Assembly: GCF_014200405.1 (NCBI RefSeq)
Contig: NZ_JACHBQ010000001.1
Location: 1,364,001 to 1,428,000, forward strand
Length of the DNA stretch: 64,000 nucleotides
Reading direction: 5' to 3'
From: Cryobacterium roopkundense
Lineage (GTDB): Bacteria; Actinomycetota; Actinomycetes; Actinomycetales; Microbacteriaceae
In this document: positions 1-7,775 of the stretch, piece after piece
How positions within the stretch are numbered: the first letter of the stretch is position 1
Layout: the number at the start of each line of letters is the position of its first letter
Notes under the pieces: model-generated
Databases searched by the model: none
What the model saw: the letters and a program-made list of their open reading frames with translations, nothing else
Told to the model about the DNA's origin: nothing
Position numbers and translations under genes: made by a program

Positions 1-91
1 GGATTGCGGCAGCGCCGCCCAGTACCATAATTGCCGCACCGGCAGCCTCGACGAAGCGCACAACCGTCGAGATGACGTCTTCGAAGTTCAT
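1..91 (-). CDS. DUF1622-type membrane protein, 5' part only
   Basis: This is the first 30 codons of a leftward gene that runs off the window edge. The start ATG at 91-89 is preceded by a GGGAGAA ribosome-binding site. The visible residues begin MNFEDVISTVVRF and continue into a hydrophobic Ala/Gly/Ile-rich segment, which fits the first membrane helix of small DUF1622 proteins. The family is uncharacterised. It is divergent from the DUF6325 operon, so the 130-bp gap probably holds promoters for both. Family assignment rests on the N-terminus only. Confidence 0.6.
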   Translation of the reverse strand, partial: MNFEDVISTVVRFVEAAGAAIMVLGGAAAI

Positions 92-153
92 GAGGTTCTC
101 CCGTTGCTCGAAGGCGACGATAGCACCGCGGTCGTTCCGCCGCAGGAGGACAC

Positions 154-182
154 TTTCGAGATGACGGAGGCCGCGCTATGAT
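154..182 (+). promoter_or_regulatory. candidate sigma-70-type promoter for the DUF6325 operon
   Basis: A TATGAT hexamer at 177-182 (five of six to the consensus -10) lies 17 bp after TTTCGA at 154-159, a weak -35. Transcription would start near 189, about 35 nt before the GTG start at 225. This is seen by eye only. Confidence 0.35.
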
Positions 183-224
183 CCTGCCGTACGTTCGGTG
201 GCACCCACACGAAAGAGGAATCTT

Positions 225-662
225 GTGAGCGATTTCGAGTACGGTCCAGTTGAGTTGGTCCTGATTGGTTTTGATGGCGACAGGCCTGGACCGGAGGTGG
301 GGCAGGCGGTGTTGGACCTGGTCGAAGAGAAGACCATCAACCTCCTGGACTTGGTCTTTGTCAGCAAGAACCTTGATGGTGAGCTCAGGGTTCTGGAGAT
401 CGACGAGCTTGAGCGGGGGCCGCTGTCGGGTCTGGCGCTTCTGGAACGGGGCCTCACGGGCCAGGAAGATGTGGAGGCACTGGCGGAGGCGGTTGCCCCC
501 GGCGCTTCGGCGGCCGTCCTGGCCGTGGAACTGGTCTGGGCCAAGAATTTAGCGGAAGCCCTGTTCCGATCCGGGGGGAGGGTGCTCGATTCCGTGCGGA
601 TTCCGGCACTCGTAGTGAATTCAATTCTCGGTGACACCGTCACCGATACCGTGACCGACTAG
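225..662 (+). CDS. DUF6325 family protein
   Basis: A 145-residue acidic soluble protein. GTG 225 is chosen because AGAGGAA lies just upstream and the product then begins VSDFEYGPVEL, the usual start of DUF6325 proteins. Earlier in-frame codons add an unlikely basic leader. It shows the family's alternating beta-alpha pattern (LVLIGFDGDRPGPEV, then ALAEAVAPGASAAVLAVELVW). No catalytic residues are recognisable and the function is unknown. It is first in a tight operon with a SHOCT protein 13 nt downstream and a DUF1269 protein after that. This set recurs in Actinobacteria and is usually considered stress- or envelope-related, which is inference here. Confidence 0.7.
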   Translation: MSDFEYGPVELVLIGFDGDRPGPEVGQAVLDLVEEKTINLLDLVFVSKNLDGELRVLEIDELERGPLSGLALLERGLTGQEDVEALAEAVAPGASAAVLAVELVWAKNLAEALFRSGGRVLDSVRIPALVVNSILGDTVTDTVTD

Positions 663-675
663 CGAGGAGAACACC

Positions 676-993
676 ATGCCGCTTCGTAGAATGGGGCGCC
701 CCGGTCTCATCGGGGTTGCCGCCCGCACCGCCGTGGTCGCCGGAACGGCATCAGCCGTCGTCGGCCACCAGCAGAGAAAGACGCAAGCCGCGGCGGCCGA
801 TGCGCAGGCGCAGGCCGATGCACAGTACGCCCAACAGTACGCCCAGCCCGCTCCGCCGCCGGCCCCGGCCGAGGCACCAGCGGAGGCTGCCCCTGACCTG
901 ACCCAGCAGATAGAGCAACTTTCCGGATTGCACACCGCTGGCGTGCTGACGGACGAGGAGTTCGCGGCGGCCAAGGCCAAGCTTTTTTCCTGA
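676..993 (+). CDS. SHOCT-domain small protein
   Basis: A 105-residue protein. The N-terminus is basic then Ala/Val-rich (residues 1-30, a possible short membrane or amphipathic helix). The middle is low-complexity Ala/Gln/Pro (about 35-75). The C-terminal 30 residues form a SHOCT motif (QIEQLSGLHTAGVLTDEEF followed by AAAKAKLFS). SHOCT is a short oligomerisation helix pair found at protein C-termini. It is the second gene of the DUF6325 operon, with a GAGGAG site before the ATG. A second SHOCT domain occurs in this window at the C-terminus of the UPF0114 protein. Confidence 0.7.
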   Translation: MPLRRMGRPGLIGVAARTAVVAGTASAVVGHQQRKTQAAAADAQAQADAQYAQQYAQPAPPPAPAEAPAEAAPDLTQQIEQLSGLHTAGVLTDEEFAAAKAKLFS

Positions 994-1032
994 TCCAGCA
1001 CATAAGCATCACCGATAACGGAGGTACTACCT

Positions 1033-1539
1033 GTGTCCAAAGAACCTGTCTTCCTTTTTCTCGGCGTTTACAACGATCCCGACATCGCCTACGACGATTT
1101 GGAAGTGGTACATGACCTGCATTCAGCCAAGGTCATCGGTACCTATGACGCGGGGGTCGCGGTGAAAGAGGCCGACGGCACCATCAGCCTCAAACGGGCC
1201 AGCAGCAAGCACGCGGCCTGGACCGGAGTCGCGGCCGGTGCCGTCATCGGCATCCTGTTCCCGCCGGCGATCCTCGGCATGGCTGCCGCCGGCGGCGCAA
1301 GTGGAGGCATCATCGGTCACTTCTCCCAGGCGCTGTCCCGCTCGGACCTCAAGGAACTGGGCGAGGTTCTCGACTCCGGTCAAGCGGCCCTCATCGTGAT
1401 CGGTCGGGACAAGCTGGGTGCGGAACTGGATAAGGCCGGGCTGCGAGCACATGAGAGAGCGGAAAAGGAGATCAAGGTGGATGCGGGTGAGCTTGATGCT
1501 CAGCTTTCCACTGCCGCGTCCGAGCTGGACACCCAGTAG
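1033..1539 (+). CDS. DUF1269-like membrane-associated protein
   Basis: A 168-residue protein starting at GTG 1033 behind a GGAGG-type site. Residues 1-55 form a ferredoxin-like segment (FLFLGVYNDPDIAYDDLEVV). Next comes a Gly/Ala-rich hydrophobic hairpin at about 65-100 (AGAVIGILFPPAILGMAAAG). The C-terminal part is acidic and helical and includes SRSDLKELGEVLDSGQAALIVIG. This order matches DUF1269 proteins, which are membrane-associated and of unknown function. It is third in the operon and is followed by a strong hairpin at 1610-1644, consistent with the operon's end. Confidence 0.7.
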   Translation: MSKEPVFLFLGVYNDPDIAYDDLEVVHDLHSAKVIGTYDAGVAVKEADGTISLKRASSKHAAWTGVAAGAVIGILFPPAILGMAAAGGASGGIIGHFSQALSRSDLKELGEVLDSGQAALIVIGRDKLGAELDKAGLRAHERAEKEIKVDAGELDAQLSTAASELDTQ

Positions 1540-1594
1540 CGCAGCTCAACACACTAACGAACGGGTGAGACCGCAGCCACCGTGTTCCGGGCTC

Positions 1595-1837
1595 TCACTC
1601 GATCGGCTGAATCGGGTCTCCCACGGTGTGTGGGAGGCCCGATTGGCTGTTTGAATCCAGGCTCAGGCAAGGTCCGGCTACGTCCCGCGAGATGGTCTGA
1701 AGGCGCGTCCTCAGACGGCGCTCCACAAGGTTTGGGACATACGCTCGTACGGGTCGGCCGTCGAAGATGCGGTGTTCCGCTTGCACGGCCGATTCGATAC
1801 TTTCGCGCGACACGTGAGGAAAGCGGCGGGCGGAATT
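1595..1837 (-). pseudogene. 3' part of a small gene split by the IS3 element (three-helix-bundle-type protein)
   Basis: Read leftward from the IS edge, this stretch encodes SARRFPHVSRESIESAVQAE, then HRIFDGRPVRAYVPNLVER. That pattern is typical of small actinobacterial proteins annotated as three-helix bundle dimerisation proteins. The expected N-terminal helix is missing here but is found on the other side of the IS (3384-3445, ending VLSQVAERLAP), so the two halves together make one gene of roughly 80-100 codons. The frame stays open to 1595, through the terminator hairpin of the opposing operon, so the true C-terminus is uncertain. The family is recalled by pattern, not searched. Confidence 0.55.
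1610..1644 (+). terminator. hairpin terminator after the DUF6325 operon
   Basis: AATCGGGTCTCCCAC (1610-1624), a 5-nt loop, then GTGGGAGGCCCGATT (1630-1644). This is a 15-bp stem with a single imperfect pair, followed by a short T stretch (GGCTGTTT). It lies 70 nt past the stop of the DUF1269 gene and overlaps the 3' end of the IS-split gene on the other strand. Confidence 0.7.
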
Positions 1838-1859
1838 TGTCAAGGTGGATGAGGCCAGT
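1838..1859. repeat. left terminal inverted repeat of the IS3 element
   Basis: The sequence begins TGTCAAGG and ends TGAGGCCAGT. Allowing one gap, it matches the reverse complement of 3361-3383 at about 20 of 22 positions, including a perfect inner 10-mer. Confidence 0.75.
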
Positions 1860-1865
1860 GGGAGT

Positions 1866-2888
1866 TTAGGCGGCTAGTCCGAGCCCTTCATTCTCGATAG
1901 GTTTGGGGGCTGGTTTATTGATCCATGCCGTCTTGGGAATGGACAGGATCTGCGGCGCCTTGTTGGTGCTGAATCGCTCTGGGAAGCGTGCGCGTGCCGC
2001 GTCCAGCGTCGCTGCCCGTTCGATGGCCTTCGCCTCGGCGAGGCCGTAATGAACGTCGGCTGGCGTGTTGAGGCCGATCCCGGAGTGGCGATGCTCGTGG
2101 TTGTAGCCGTCGACGAACGAGGCCATGAACGTCTTCGCGTCGGCAAGGGAGCCGAAGCGTTCGGGGAACGTCGGTGCGAATTTCAGTGTCTTGAACCAGG
2201 CCTCGCTGTAGGGATTATCGTTACTCACCCGAGGCCGCGAGTGCGATTTGGTGACCTCCAAGTCAGACAACAGCGCAGCGACGGTCTTGGATGTCATCGA
2301 TGTGCCGCGGTCGGCGTGAACGACCTGCGGGACGCCGTGAATGCCGAAGATCTCCTTCATCATCTCCACCGCCAGCTCGCCGGATTCCGACGCGTGAACA
2401 TAGGCGCCGACGATGTAGCGGGAGTAAATATCGATCATCACGTAAGCATCGAAGTACTTGCCCTTGATCGGGCCGGCGAGTTTCGTAATATCCCAGCTGA
2501 GTACCTGGCCGGGTCCCGTCGCCGTTAGTTCGGGGAATGCCCGGGCCGGGTGGCGTGCCTGTCGGCGGCGGTCCTTGACCTGCTGGTTCTCGTTCAACAC
2601 CCGATACATCGTTGATATTGAGCACAAGTACGTGTCCGCGTCGAGCAGTTGGGCGTAGATCTGGATCGGCGGCAGGTCAACGAACGGCTGTGAATTGACG
2701 ACGTCAAGGATCTCGCGGCGGCCTTCATCGCCGATCTTGTTCGCCGGAATCGGGGCCGGGCCACGGACGGGAATGCGTCGTTTCCGGGTGGCTGTCGCTC
2801 GAGGGATCCCGACCAGGTCGGCCGCGACGCGAGTCGAGATCCCTCGACTGGCCAGTTCGCGGTACGCGGTCATTACGGCAACGCGCAC
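1866..2888 (-). CDS. IS3-family transposase OrfB (DDE integrase core)
   Basis: A 340-residue catalytic part of the transposase. The N-terminal third is a helical HTH-like region (YRELASRGISTRVAADLVGI). The retroviral-integrase-type core follows with the three acidic residues in context: Asp in LSWDITKLAG, Asp in VVHADRGTSMTSK and Glu in NDNPYSEAWFKTLKF. It overlaps orfA by 16 nt and lies in the -1 frame relative to it. This is the IS3 arrangement in which programmed -1 frameshifting yields the full OrfAB transposase. No inactivating change is seen. Confidence 0.9.
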   Translation of the reverse strand: MRVAVMTAYRELASRGISTRVAADLVGIPRATATRKRRIPVRGPAPIPANKIGDEGRREILDVVNSQPFVDLPPIQIYAQLLDADTYLCSISTMYRVLNENQQVKDRRRQARHPARAFPELTATGPGQVLSWDITKLAGPIKGKYFDAYVMIDIYSRYIVGAYVHASESGELAVEMMKEIFGIHGVPQVVHADRGTSMTSKTVAALLSDLEVTKSHSRPRVSNDNPYSEAWFKTLKFAPTFPERFGSLADAKTFMASFVDGYNHEHRHSGIGLNTPADVHYGLAEAKAIERAATLDAARARFPERFSTNKAPQILSIPKTAWINKPAPKPIENEGLGLAA

Positions 2889-3307
2889 GGTGTTTCGTCC
2901 CGCGAGCTCTTCGAAAGACTTTCGAGTAGCTCGTGCATTTTTGACATGATCTCCAACGCCACCCCCGTCGTTTCCAACCGCTGCTCGGTCTTGCTCAACT
3001 GGCGGCGCAGCCGGGCGATTTCAGCTTGCTCCGGAGTTAACCGGCCAATCTTTTCACCGGGCTTCTTGCCTGCGAGGACGCCCGCGTCGCGCAGTTTTCG
3101 CCATTCGGTGATCTGCGAGGAGTAGAGCCCTTCGGTGCGCAGATAAGTGCCGCCCTCGTTGTTCTTGATGGCCGTGTCATACGCGGCGAGGTACGCAAGC
3201 TTCTGCGCTGGGGTGAACGACCTTCTCGAGGTCGGACCACCAGCTCGGGGTCCGGGACTACTCATATGACTATCGTCGCGCACTGCGCTCAAAGACGGAC
3301 TGGACAT
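2873..3307 (-). CDS. IS3-family transposase OrfA (HTH and leucine-zipper part)
   Basis: A 144-residue protein. Residues 25-80 are a Tnp_1-type helix-turn-helix (RRSFTPAQKLAYLAAYDTA, then YSSQITEWRKLRDAGVLAG). The C-terminus is a coiled coil (EIARLRRQLSKTEQRLETTG) as needed for multimerisation. It binds the terminal repeats and is fused to OrfB by -1 frameshift in the family. ATG 3307 has AGGA about 10 nt upstream; a second in-frame ATG lies at 3265. Confidence 0.88.
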   Translation of the reverse strand: MSSPSLSAVRDDSHMSSPGPRAGGPTSRRSFTPAQKLAYLAAYDTAIKNNEGGTYLRTEGLYSSQITEWRKLRDAGVLAGKKPGEKIGRLTPEQAEIARLRRQLSKTEQRLETTGVALEIMSKMHELLESLSKSSRDETPCALP

Positions 3308-3360
3308 GGTGATGATTCCTGATTCTCGCCCTACGTCAAACGGCGGACTTGCTCTGAGGT

Positions 3361-3383
3361 ACTGGCCTCACCCAACCCTGACA
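3361..3383. repeat. right terminal inverted repeat of the IS3 element
   Basis: The sequence starts ACTGGCCTCA and ends CCCTGACA, the inverted partner of 1838-1859. It lies about 55 bp upstream of the orfA start, so the orfA promoter should be inside or just beside it. Confidence 0.75.
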
Positions 3384-3445
3384 CGTAGGGGGGCGAGCCG
3401 TTCCGCCACTTGAGAGAGAACTCTCACTTCGTCTTCGAAGCTCAC
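3384..3445 (-). pseudogene. 5' part of the small gene split by the IS3 element
   Basis: From GTG 3445 leftward this reads VSFEDEVRVLSQVAERLAPL and then enters the IS end. Joined to the frame on the other side of the element (SARRFPHVSRESIESAV) it restores the continuous helical pattern expected of the three-helix-bundle small protein. The start codon is a guess because no strong ribosome-binding site is visible. It is divergent from the VOC gene at 3530. Confidence 0.5.
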
Positions 3446-3529
3446 GCGGCGATTGTGGCTCTCCTCGCCCGTCTCGTCAAGCGGGAGTATTTTGGCCCTG
3501 TCAGTGTCGCGTCCAACGAGGAGTGTGCC

Positions 3530-4030
3530 ATGCAGAAGATCAGTCCCTTTCTGTGGTTCAACGATCAGGCGGAAGAGGCCGCGGAATACTACGTGTCGAT
3601 TTTCACGAATTCCCGGATCGTCAACGTGTCTCGATTTCCGTCCACCACACCGGGGTACGCCGGCAGGCCGGGCCACGCGATGTCAGTCACCTTCGAGCTC
3701 GACGGGCTGGAGGTTCAGGCACTGAACGGAGGGCCGAGTTTCTCGTTTACGGAAGCCATTTCGCTTTTCGTGCACGCCGAGACCCAACCGGAGATCGACG
3801 ATCTCTGGGCCAAGCTCTCCGCCGGGGGACGGGAATCGCAGTGTGGGTGGTTGCAGGACAAGTTCGGACTATCCTGGCAGATTACTCCCTCGGTCTTGGA
3901 GCAACTCCTGAGCGACCCGGATCCGGCCAGAGCCGGACGGGTCATGCAGGCCATGCTGGCGATGTCGAAGATTGACATTGCCCTGCTGAGAGCGGCTGCC
4001 GATACAGAGAAGCCGAGCGATTCAGAGTAG
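3530..4030 (+). CDS. VOC family protein (PhnB/3-demethylubiquinone methyltransferase-like)
   Basis: A 166-residue protein of the glyoxalase/VOC fold. It starts MQKISPFLWFNDQAEEAAEY, followed by FELDGLEVQALNGGPSFSFT and ESQCGWLQDKFGLSWQITP, the markers of the PhnB-like subfamily often mislabelled as 3-demethylubiquinone 3-methyltransferase. No methyltransferase motif is present, so the real substrate is unknown. ATG 3530 has GAGGAG upstream. The stop is 5 nt from the stop of the convergent maltokinase gene. Confidence 0.85.
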   Translation: MQKISPFLWFNDQAEEAAEYYVSIFTNSRIVNVSRFPSTTPGYAGRPGHAMSVTFELDGLEVQALNGGPSFSFTEAISLFVHAETQPEIDDLWAKLSAGGRESQCGWLQDKFGLSWQITPSVLEQLLSDPDPARAGRVMQAMLAMSKIDIALLRAAADTEKPSDSE

Positions 4031-4035
4031 CCGGC

Positions 4036-5523
4036 TCAGTCGTGGTCATTGCGACTGCGCGCATACGAGGTGGCAAGACGCTGAACGGCCCCGAGGGGGA
4101 GCGGCAGCCAGTCCGGCCGATTACGGGTCTCGTAGACGGTCTCGTAGATCGCCTTGTCGAGCTCGAAGGCGTCCAGGAGAGGATCGTGGTCGTCACAGAT
4201 GCGCTGGGAGGTCTCGCCGTAGCCCTGCAGGAATGCACGGCGCGACGCCGAGGCCCATGCTGACAGGCGCGCGGGATCCTGCTCTGGGTGCGCACGCGTA
4301 ACTGTGCCCGCGACGTACGAGAACGACCGCAACATGCCGGCCACATCTCGAAGTGGGGCATCGGGAAGGCCACGATCGGCGACGGTCCGTAGCGGTTCGC
4401 CCTCGAAGTCGAGCATAATCCAGCCGCGTTCGGGCACGTCCAGCACCTGCCCCAGGTGCAGGTCGCCGTGAATGTGCTGCAGCCGGGGCCACGGCACCGT
4501 GAGAGCACGCGCAAAGATGCTTTCAACATCCGTTCGGAGCGCAGCGAGGTCCGGCACGTCGGCAATTGCGCGGCGAAAGCGGTCGAGCATGCCCGTCACC
4601 AGAGCCACCATGATGCGGGGGGTGGCCACAAAGGTTGGCAAGGCCGCTGCGAGGTCGGAATGCACGCCGGCTGTTGCCCGCCCCAGCCGTCGGGCCTCGT
4701 CGGTGAAGTCCTCGCCCGCGGTTGCCGCAAGCAGGGCCGTGCGCCAGGCGTCGGGGACGTCGGGGAAGAATTCCTGGGCGAAGACCAGATGACCGGATGC
4801 CCGGCCGTCGAATCGGATGGAATCCGGCCACTCCGCGGCCACGTACCCCATCGGTTCTGGAATGAAGCGGGACCCCGCACGTGCGAGAGCTGACTGCACG
4901 ACGACGTCGGGGTTGTCCCCGTGATGGATGGCCCGGAAGACCTTGCAGATGACCGGCCGAATGAGTTCGAGCTCGTCATCAACGAGCTCGAAGATAATCG
5001 ATGTGTTCGACTGCTCGCCGACCAATACGTGACTGCCGATCACCGTGGGGTGTGCAGCCGAGATGTTGCCATGCTCAATCGTCTTGCCCTGCACGACAGT
5101 TGTCGCGGATACATCGACAAAGTCCGGGGCAGACTCCTGCTGCAGCATGAAGCGGAGCAGGGCGCTGGCGTACGCCGGGTCGTGGGGTGCGTCATAGACG
5201 AACCGACTCGTGCCGTCGCGGTGTGCCTTTATCGCTATGAGAGCATCCGCGAGACTCGGCATCGAAACGGTTCGCTCGGTGAGGGGAATCTGGTGGAGCG
5301 CACGCTCTTGTCCGGCGGTGTCTCGCACGAGGAGGCACTGAATCTCAACGCCGGGATGGGGAGTGGGCAGCGTCCACCGCCCGACAATGCGCAGCACAGG
5401 GGAGCGGCTCGCGCTCGAAAACCACCGCTGAGAGAGCACCCATCGGTTCAGGTATTCTGGAGCTTCTTCGCCCACGGAGTCATTCTTCTCGCGCCCATTG
5501 TCTGGCGTGCTGTCATCGCTCAT
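4036..5523 (-). CDS. mak: maltokinase-like phosphotransferase
   Basis: A 495-residue protein of the aminoglycoside-phosphotransferase-like kinase fold, most like maltokinase (Mak/Pep2). That enzyme phosphorylates maltose to maltose-1-phosphate for GlgE-type alpha-glucan synthesis. The N-terminus has the Mak cap pattern (LNRWVLSQRWFSS). The catalytic loop is HIHGDLHLGQVLDVPERG and the metal-binding motif is MLDFEGEP. No GlgE, TreS or GlgB gene is adjacent, so the pathway link comes from the family only. It is somewhat longer than mycobacterial Mak (about 455 residues), mainly at the charged N-terminus. A hydrolytic or other sugar kinase role cannot be excluded. Confidence 0.78.
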   Translation of the reverse strand: MSDDSTPDNGREKNDSVGEEAPEYLNRWVLSQRWFSSASRSPVLRIVGRWTLPTPHPGVEIQCLLVRDTAGQERALHQIPLTERTVSMPSLADALIAIKAHRDGTSRFVYDAPHDPAYASALLRFMLQQESAPDFVDVSATTVVQGKTIEHGNISAAHPTVIGSHVLVGEQSNTSIIFELVDDELELIRPVICKVFRAIHHGDNPDVVVQSALARAGSRFIPEPMGYVAAEWPDSIRFDGRASGHLVFAQEFFPDVPDAWRTALLAATAGEDFTDEARRLGRATAGVHSDLAAALPTFVATPRIMVALVTGMLDRFRRAIADVPDLAALRTDVESIFARALTVPWPRLQHIHGDLHLGQVLDVPERGWIMLDFEGEPLRTVADRGLPDAPLRDVAGMLRSFSYVAGTVTRAHPEQDPARLSAWASASRRAFLQGYGETSQRICDDHDPLLDAFELDKAIYETVYETRNRPDWLPLPLGAVQRLATSYARSRNDHD

Positions 5524-5634
5524 GCCGACAGCGTACGCGCAGCCACGAACCGTTTACAGGGTCTTTGGTCATCAGTCCGATCGGCACATTTCGCCTGCGC
5601 GTGATCTGGCCGCAACACGTGCGAAACGATCGGT

Positions 5635-6486
5635 ATGCAGACTCGATGCATGACGCGATTTCAGGCCTCCACAGCGAAGACACCGACCGCCGAACTGCGC
5701 TGCGACGACTGTGGCCAGTTTCCGGAAGTCTCCAAGCTCAGGCTCACGGCGGCAAATATTGTCACGATCCTGCCCATCGAGTTGGCCGTGCACGCGGCCG
5801 TTGTGCACACCGAGCTGCCCTACCTGGCCAAGGTGCTGGTCCTTACTCTCACGGCGACGTCGCTCGTGATCTGGGTGGCCGAGCCCGGTGCCCGCCGTCT
5901 GCTGCGTCGGTGGTTGCACGCCCCGGCGCTGAAGCGCCGGTCCACGCTGCATTCATCACCGACCCTGTGGCGCGTGCGCACCACTCTTCCCGATGAAAGC
6001 GGCACTTTGCAGCGGGTAGCGCGCGGGCTCTCCCGATTGGGCGTGAACATTCTCAGCATCCATGTGCATCCCGTCGACGGCGGGGTGATGGATGAGTTCG
6101 TACTGAGCGCTCCCGGTGAATTGACCGACGAGGACGTGCTGGAGAACATTGCGGCGAGCGGCGGGCGTGGAACGCACGTGTGGCCCACCACCCCGCTCGC
6201 CCTGACGGATGGTCAGACCAAGGCGTTGAGTCTGGCGGCGCGTGTCGCGGCAGATCCAACCGAGCTCGGGCACGCCATTGCCGAGTTACTCTCGGCCCGG
6301 GTTGTCGGCGCCGGCGCGGACGTTTTCGACGACACCATGCTCAAGATTCCGACAGCATGGAATGAGCCGCTCGTGTTTTCCCGAACCGGGGAGCCGTTCA
6401 CTCCCGCCGAATCCGCGCGCGCTCACCACCTCGCCGAGCTGGCCGAGGTCGTGGAACTGAGCTACCGGGGGCATAATCCGATCTAA
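5635..6486 (+). CDS. ACT-domain protein with N-terminal membrane segment
   Basis: A 283-residue protein. Near the N-terminus is a small LRCDDC Cys pair (about 22-26). Next is a hydrophobic stretch at about 37-75 (LTAANIVTILPIELAVHAAV, then VLVLTLTATSLVIWVAEPG) that is likely two membrane helices. An ACT domain covers about 108-170 (RVRTTLPDESGTLQRVARGL, then ILSIHVHPVDGG), and a C-terminal region has no recognised fold. ACT domains usually bind amino acids to regulate a partner; a membrane-tethered ACT is uncommon. Two in-frame ATGs (5635, 5650) compete and neither has a clear ribosome-binding site. It is divergent from mak and its stop overlaps that of the convergent acyl-CoA dehydrogenase. 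Confidence 0.65.
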   Translation: MQTRCMTRFQASTAKTPTAELRCDDCGQFPEVSKLRLTAANIVTILPIELAVHAAVVHTELPYLAKVLVLTLTATSLVIWVAEPGARRLLRRWLHAPALKRRSTLHSSPTLWRVRTTLPDESGTLQRVARGLSRLGVNILSIHVHPVDGGVMDEFVLSAPGELTDEDVLENIAASGGRGTHVWPTTPLALTDGQTKALSLAARVAADPTELGHAIAELLSARVVGAGADVFDDTMLKIPTAWNEPLVFSRTGEPFTPAESARAHHLAELAEVVELSYRGHNPI

Positions 6487-7700
6487 GCGATCGCCGAGAT
6501 GCCGGTGATCGCACGGCCGACAAGGAGGGCATTGATTTCGTAGCTGCCCTCGTAGGAGTAGATTGCTTCGGCGTCGGCGAAGACCTTGGCCATCTCGTAG
6601 TCCGTGCTGATTCCGTTGCCGCCTAGGATGCCGCGTCCGAGTGCGACGGTCTCCCGCATCCGGGCCGTGCAGGTCGACTTGGCGAGTGCGGCCTGGTCCA
6701 TGGTCAGTTGGTCCGTCTCCTGCAGGCGCGCCATCTGAACCATCAAGGTGAGGCAGAGCGTGGCATTGCCGATCATTCGGGAGAGTTGCTCCTGGATGAG
6801 TTGGAACGAGGCGATCGGCCGCCCGAACTGTTGGCGATCCAGGGCGTAGGCGCGTGCAACATCGAAGGCGGCGAATTGCTGGCCGACGGCCTGCCAGGAC
6901 ACCCAGACGCGCGAATTGCGCAGCAGCACGTTTGTGTCCCGAAAGCTGTTCGTGCCGGGAAGTCGGTTAGACACCGGAATGCGCACGTTCTTGAGCTCGA
7001 TGTTGGCGTTCTGCACGATGCGTACCGCGATCTTGTTCTCGATGATGGTGGTGCTGAAACCGGTGCGTTCCTTTTCAACGATGAATCCTTTGATCTGGCG
7101 GTCGGAGGTGTCCCGCGCCCAGACGAGCACGTAGTCGGCCATTGCGGCGTTGCCGATCCAGCGCTTCCGGCCGTTCAACACCCACTCGGTGCCGTCGAGC
7201 GTGGCTGTGGTTTCCATCTCACGGGAGATGTCGGAGCCGTGCTGTGGCTCCGTGAGGGCGAACGCGCCCACCTTCGTCAGAGCGAGGAGATCTGGGAGCA
7301 GACGCTGACGCTGCTCGTCAGAGCCGAGTTGCTCGATGGACGCGGCGAAGAGTTCGTGGTGAACGCCGAAGAACGTCGAGATGGATGTGTCGGCCCGGGT
7401 GAGTTCCAGCTGGAGCAGCCCCGTGAGGAGATGGCTCGTGACGTGGGAGCCGATGCCGCTGAGGTTCTGTGCGGCGAGTTTGGGCAGTAGTTCAAAGGGA
7501 AACTCGGCGCGGTTCCAGTAATCGACCGCGATGGGGCGCACCTCGGCCTGGAAGAATGCCCGCGCACGCGCAAGGCGCTCCTGTTCCTGCTCGGACAGCA
7601 AATCGGTCACGAAGAGCAGATCACCGGTCGGGTATGGCGTTTCATCGACTGAGTCGATCACGTCGGTGTGGCTGGCAGGGGTGGTGGGGCTGAACGTCAT
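6483..7700 (-). CDS. acyl-CoA dehydrogenase (glutaryl-CoA dehydrogenase-like)
   Basis: A 405-residue flavoprotein that would introduce the 2,3-double bond into an acyl-CoA and pass electrons to ETF. Family signatures are GAFALTEPQHGSDISREMET, GRKRWIGNAAMADYVLVWAR and the C-terminal FADAEAIYSYEGSYEINALL. In the last, the Glu of YEGSYEI is where glutaryl-CoA and isovaleryl-type enzymes carry the catalytic base. The ATG at 7700 is chosen because GAGGG lies 6 nt upstream; an upstream in-frame extension lacks a site. It is divergent from the tetR gene with a dyad in between, so that regulator probably controls it. The substrate cannot be fixed by eye. Confidence 0.85.
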   Translation of the reverse strand: MTFSPTTPASHTDVIDSVDETPYPTGDLLFVTDLLSEQEQERLARARAFFQAEVRPIAVDYWNRAEFPFELLPKLAAQNLSGIGSHVTSHLLTGLLQLELTRADTSISTFFGVHHELFAASIEQLGSDEQRQRLLPDLLALTKVGAFALTEPQHGSDISREMETTATLDGTEWVLNGRKRWIGNAAMADYVLVWARDTSDRQIKGFIVEKERTGFSTTIIENKIAVRIVQNANIELKNVRIPVSNRLPGTNSFRDTNVLLRNSRVWVSWQAVGQQFAAFDVARAYALDRQQFGRPIASFQLIQEQLSRMIGNATLCLTLMVQMARLQETDQLTMDQAALAKSTCTARMRETVALGRGILGGNGISTDYEMAKVFADAEAIYSYEGSYEINALLVGRAITGISAIA

Positions 7701-7723
7701 TGTGTCCCTCGCGCAAATTATTG

Positions 7724-7747
7724 GTACGATTTCGAGTACGAGCGTAC
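7724..7747. promoter_or_regulatory. candidate TetR operator between tetR and the acyl-CoA dehydrogenase
   Basis: An inverted repeat with outer arms GTACGAT (7724-7730) and AGCGTAC (7741-7747): six of seven positions pair across a 10-bp centre. It sits in the 75-bp gap between divergent genes, the usual place for an autoregulatory TetR site. Confidence 0.45.
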
Positions 7748-7775
7748 ACCACAAGTCTCAGGAAAGGCGGATCGA

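Larger units (their letters stand above)
1838..3383 (-). mobile_element. IS3-family insertion sequence
   Basis: A 1,546-bp element with the two overlapping frames (orfA, orfB) of IS3 elements and imperfect terminal inverted repeats of 22-23 bp beginning TG and ending CA. The transposase genes run leftward. No target-site duplication is visible: flanks are GGAATT on the left and CGTAGG on the right. That suggests an old insertion, mutated flanks or an adjacent rearrangement. Both transposase frames look intact, so it may still be mobile. It splits a small gene recognisable on both sides. Confidence 0.85.

Noticed and set aside
1834..3390. A 3-4 bp target-site duplication flanking the IS3 element
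   Set aside because: The bases next to the terminal repeats differ on the two sides, so no duplication can be claimed.
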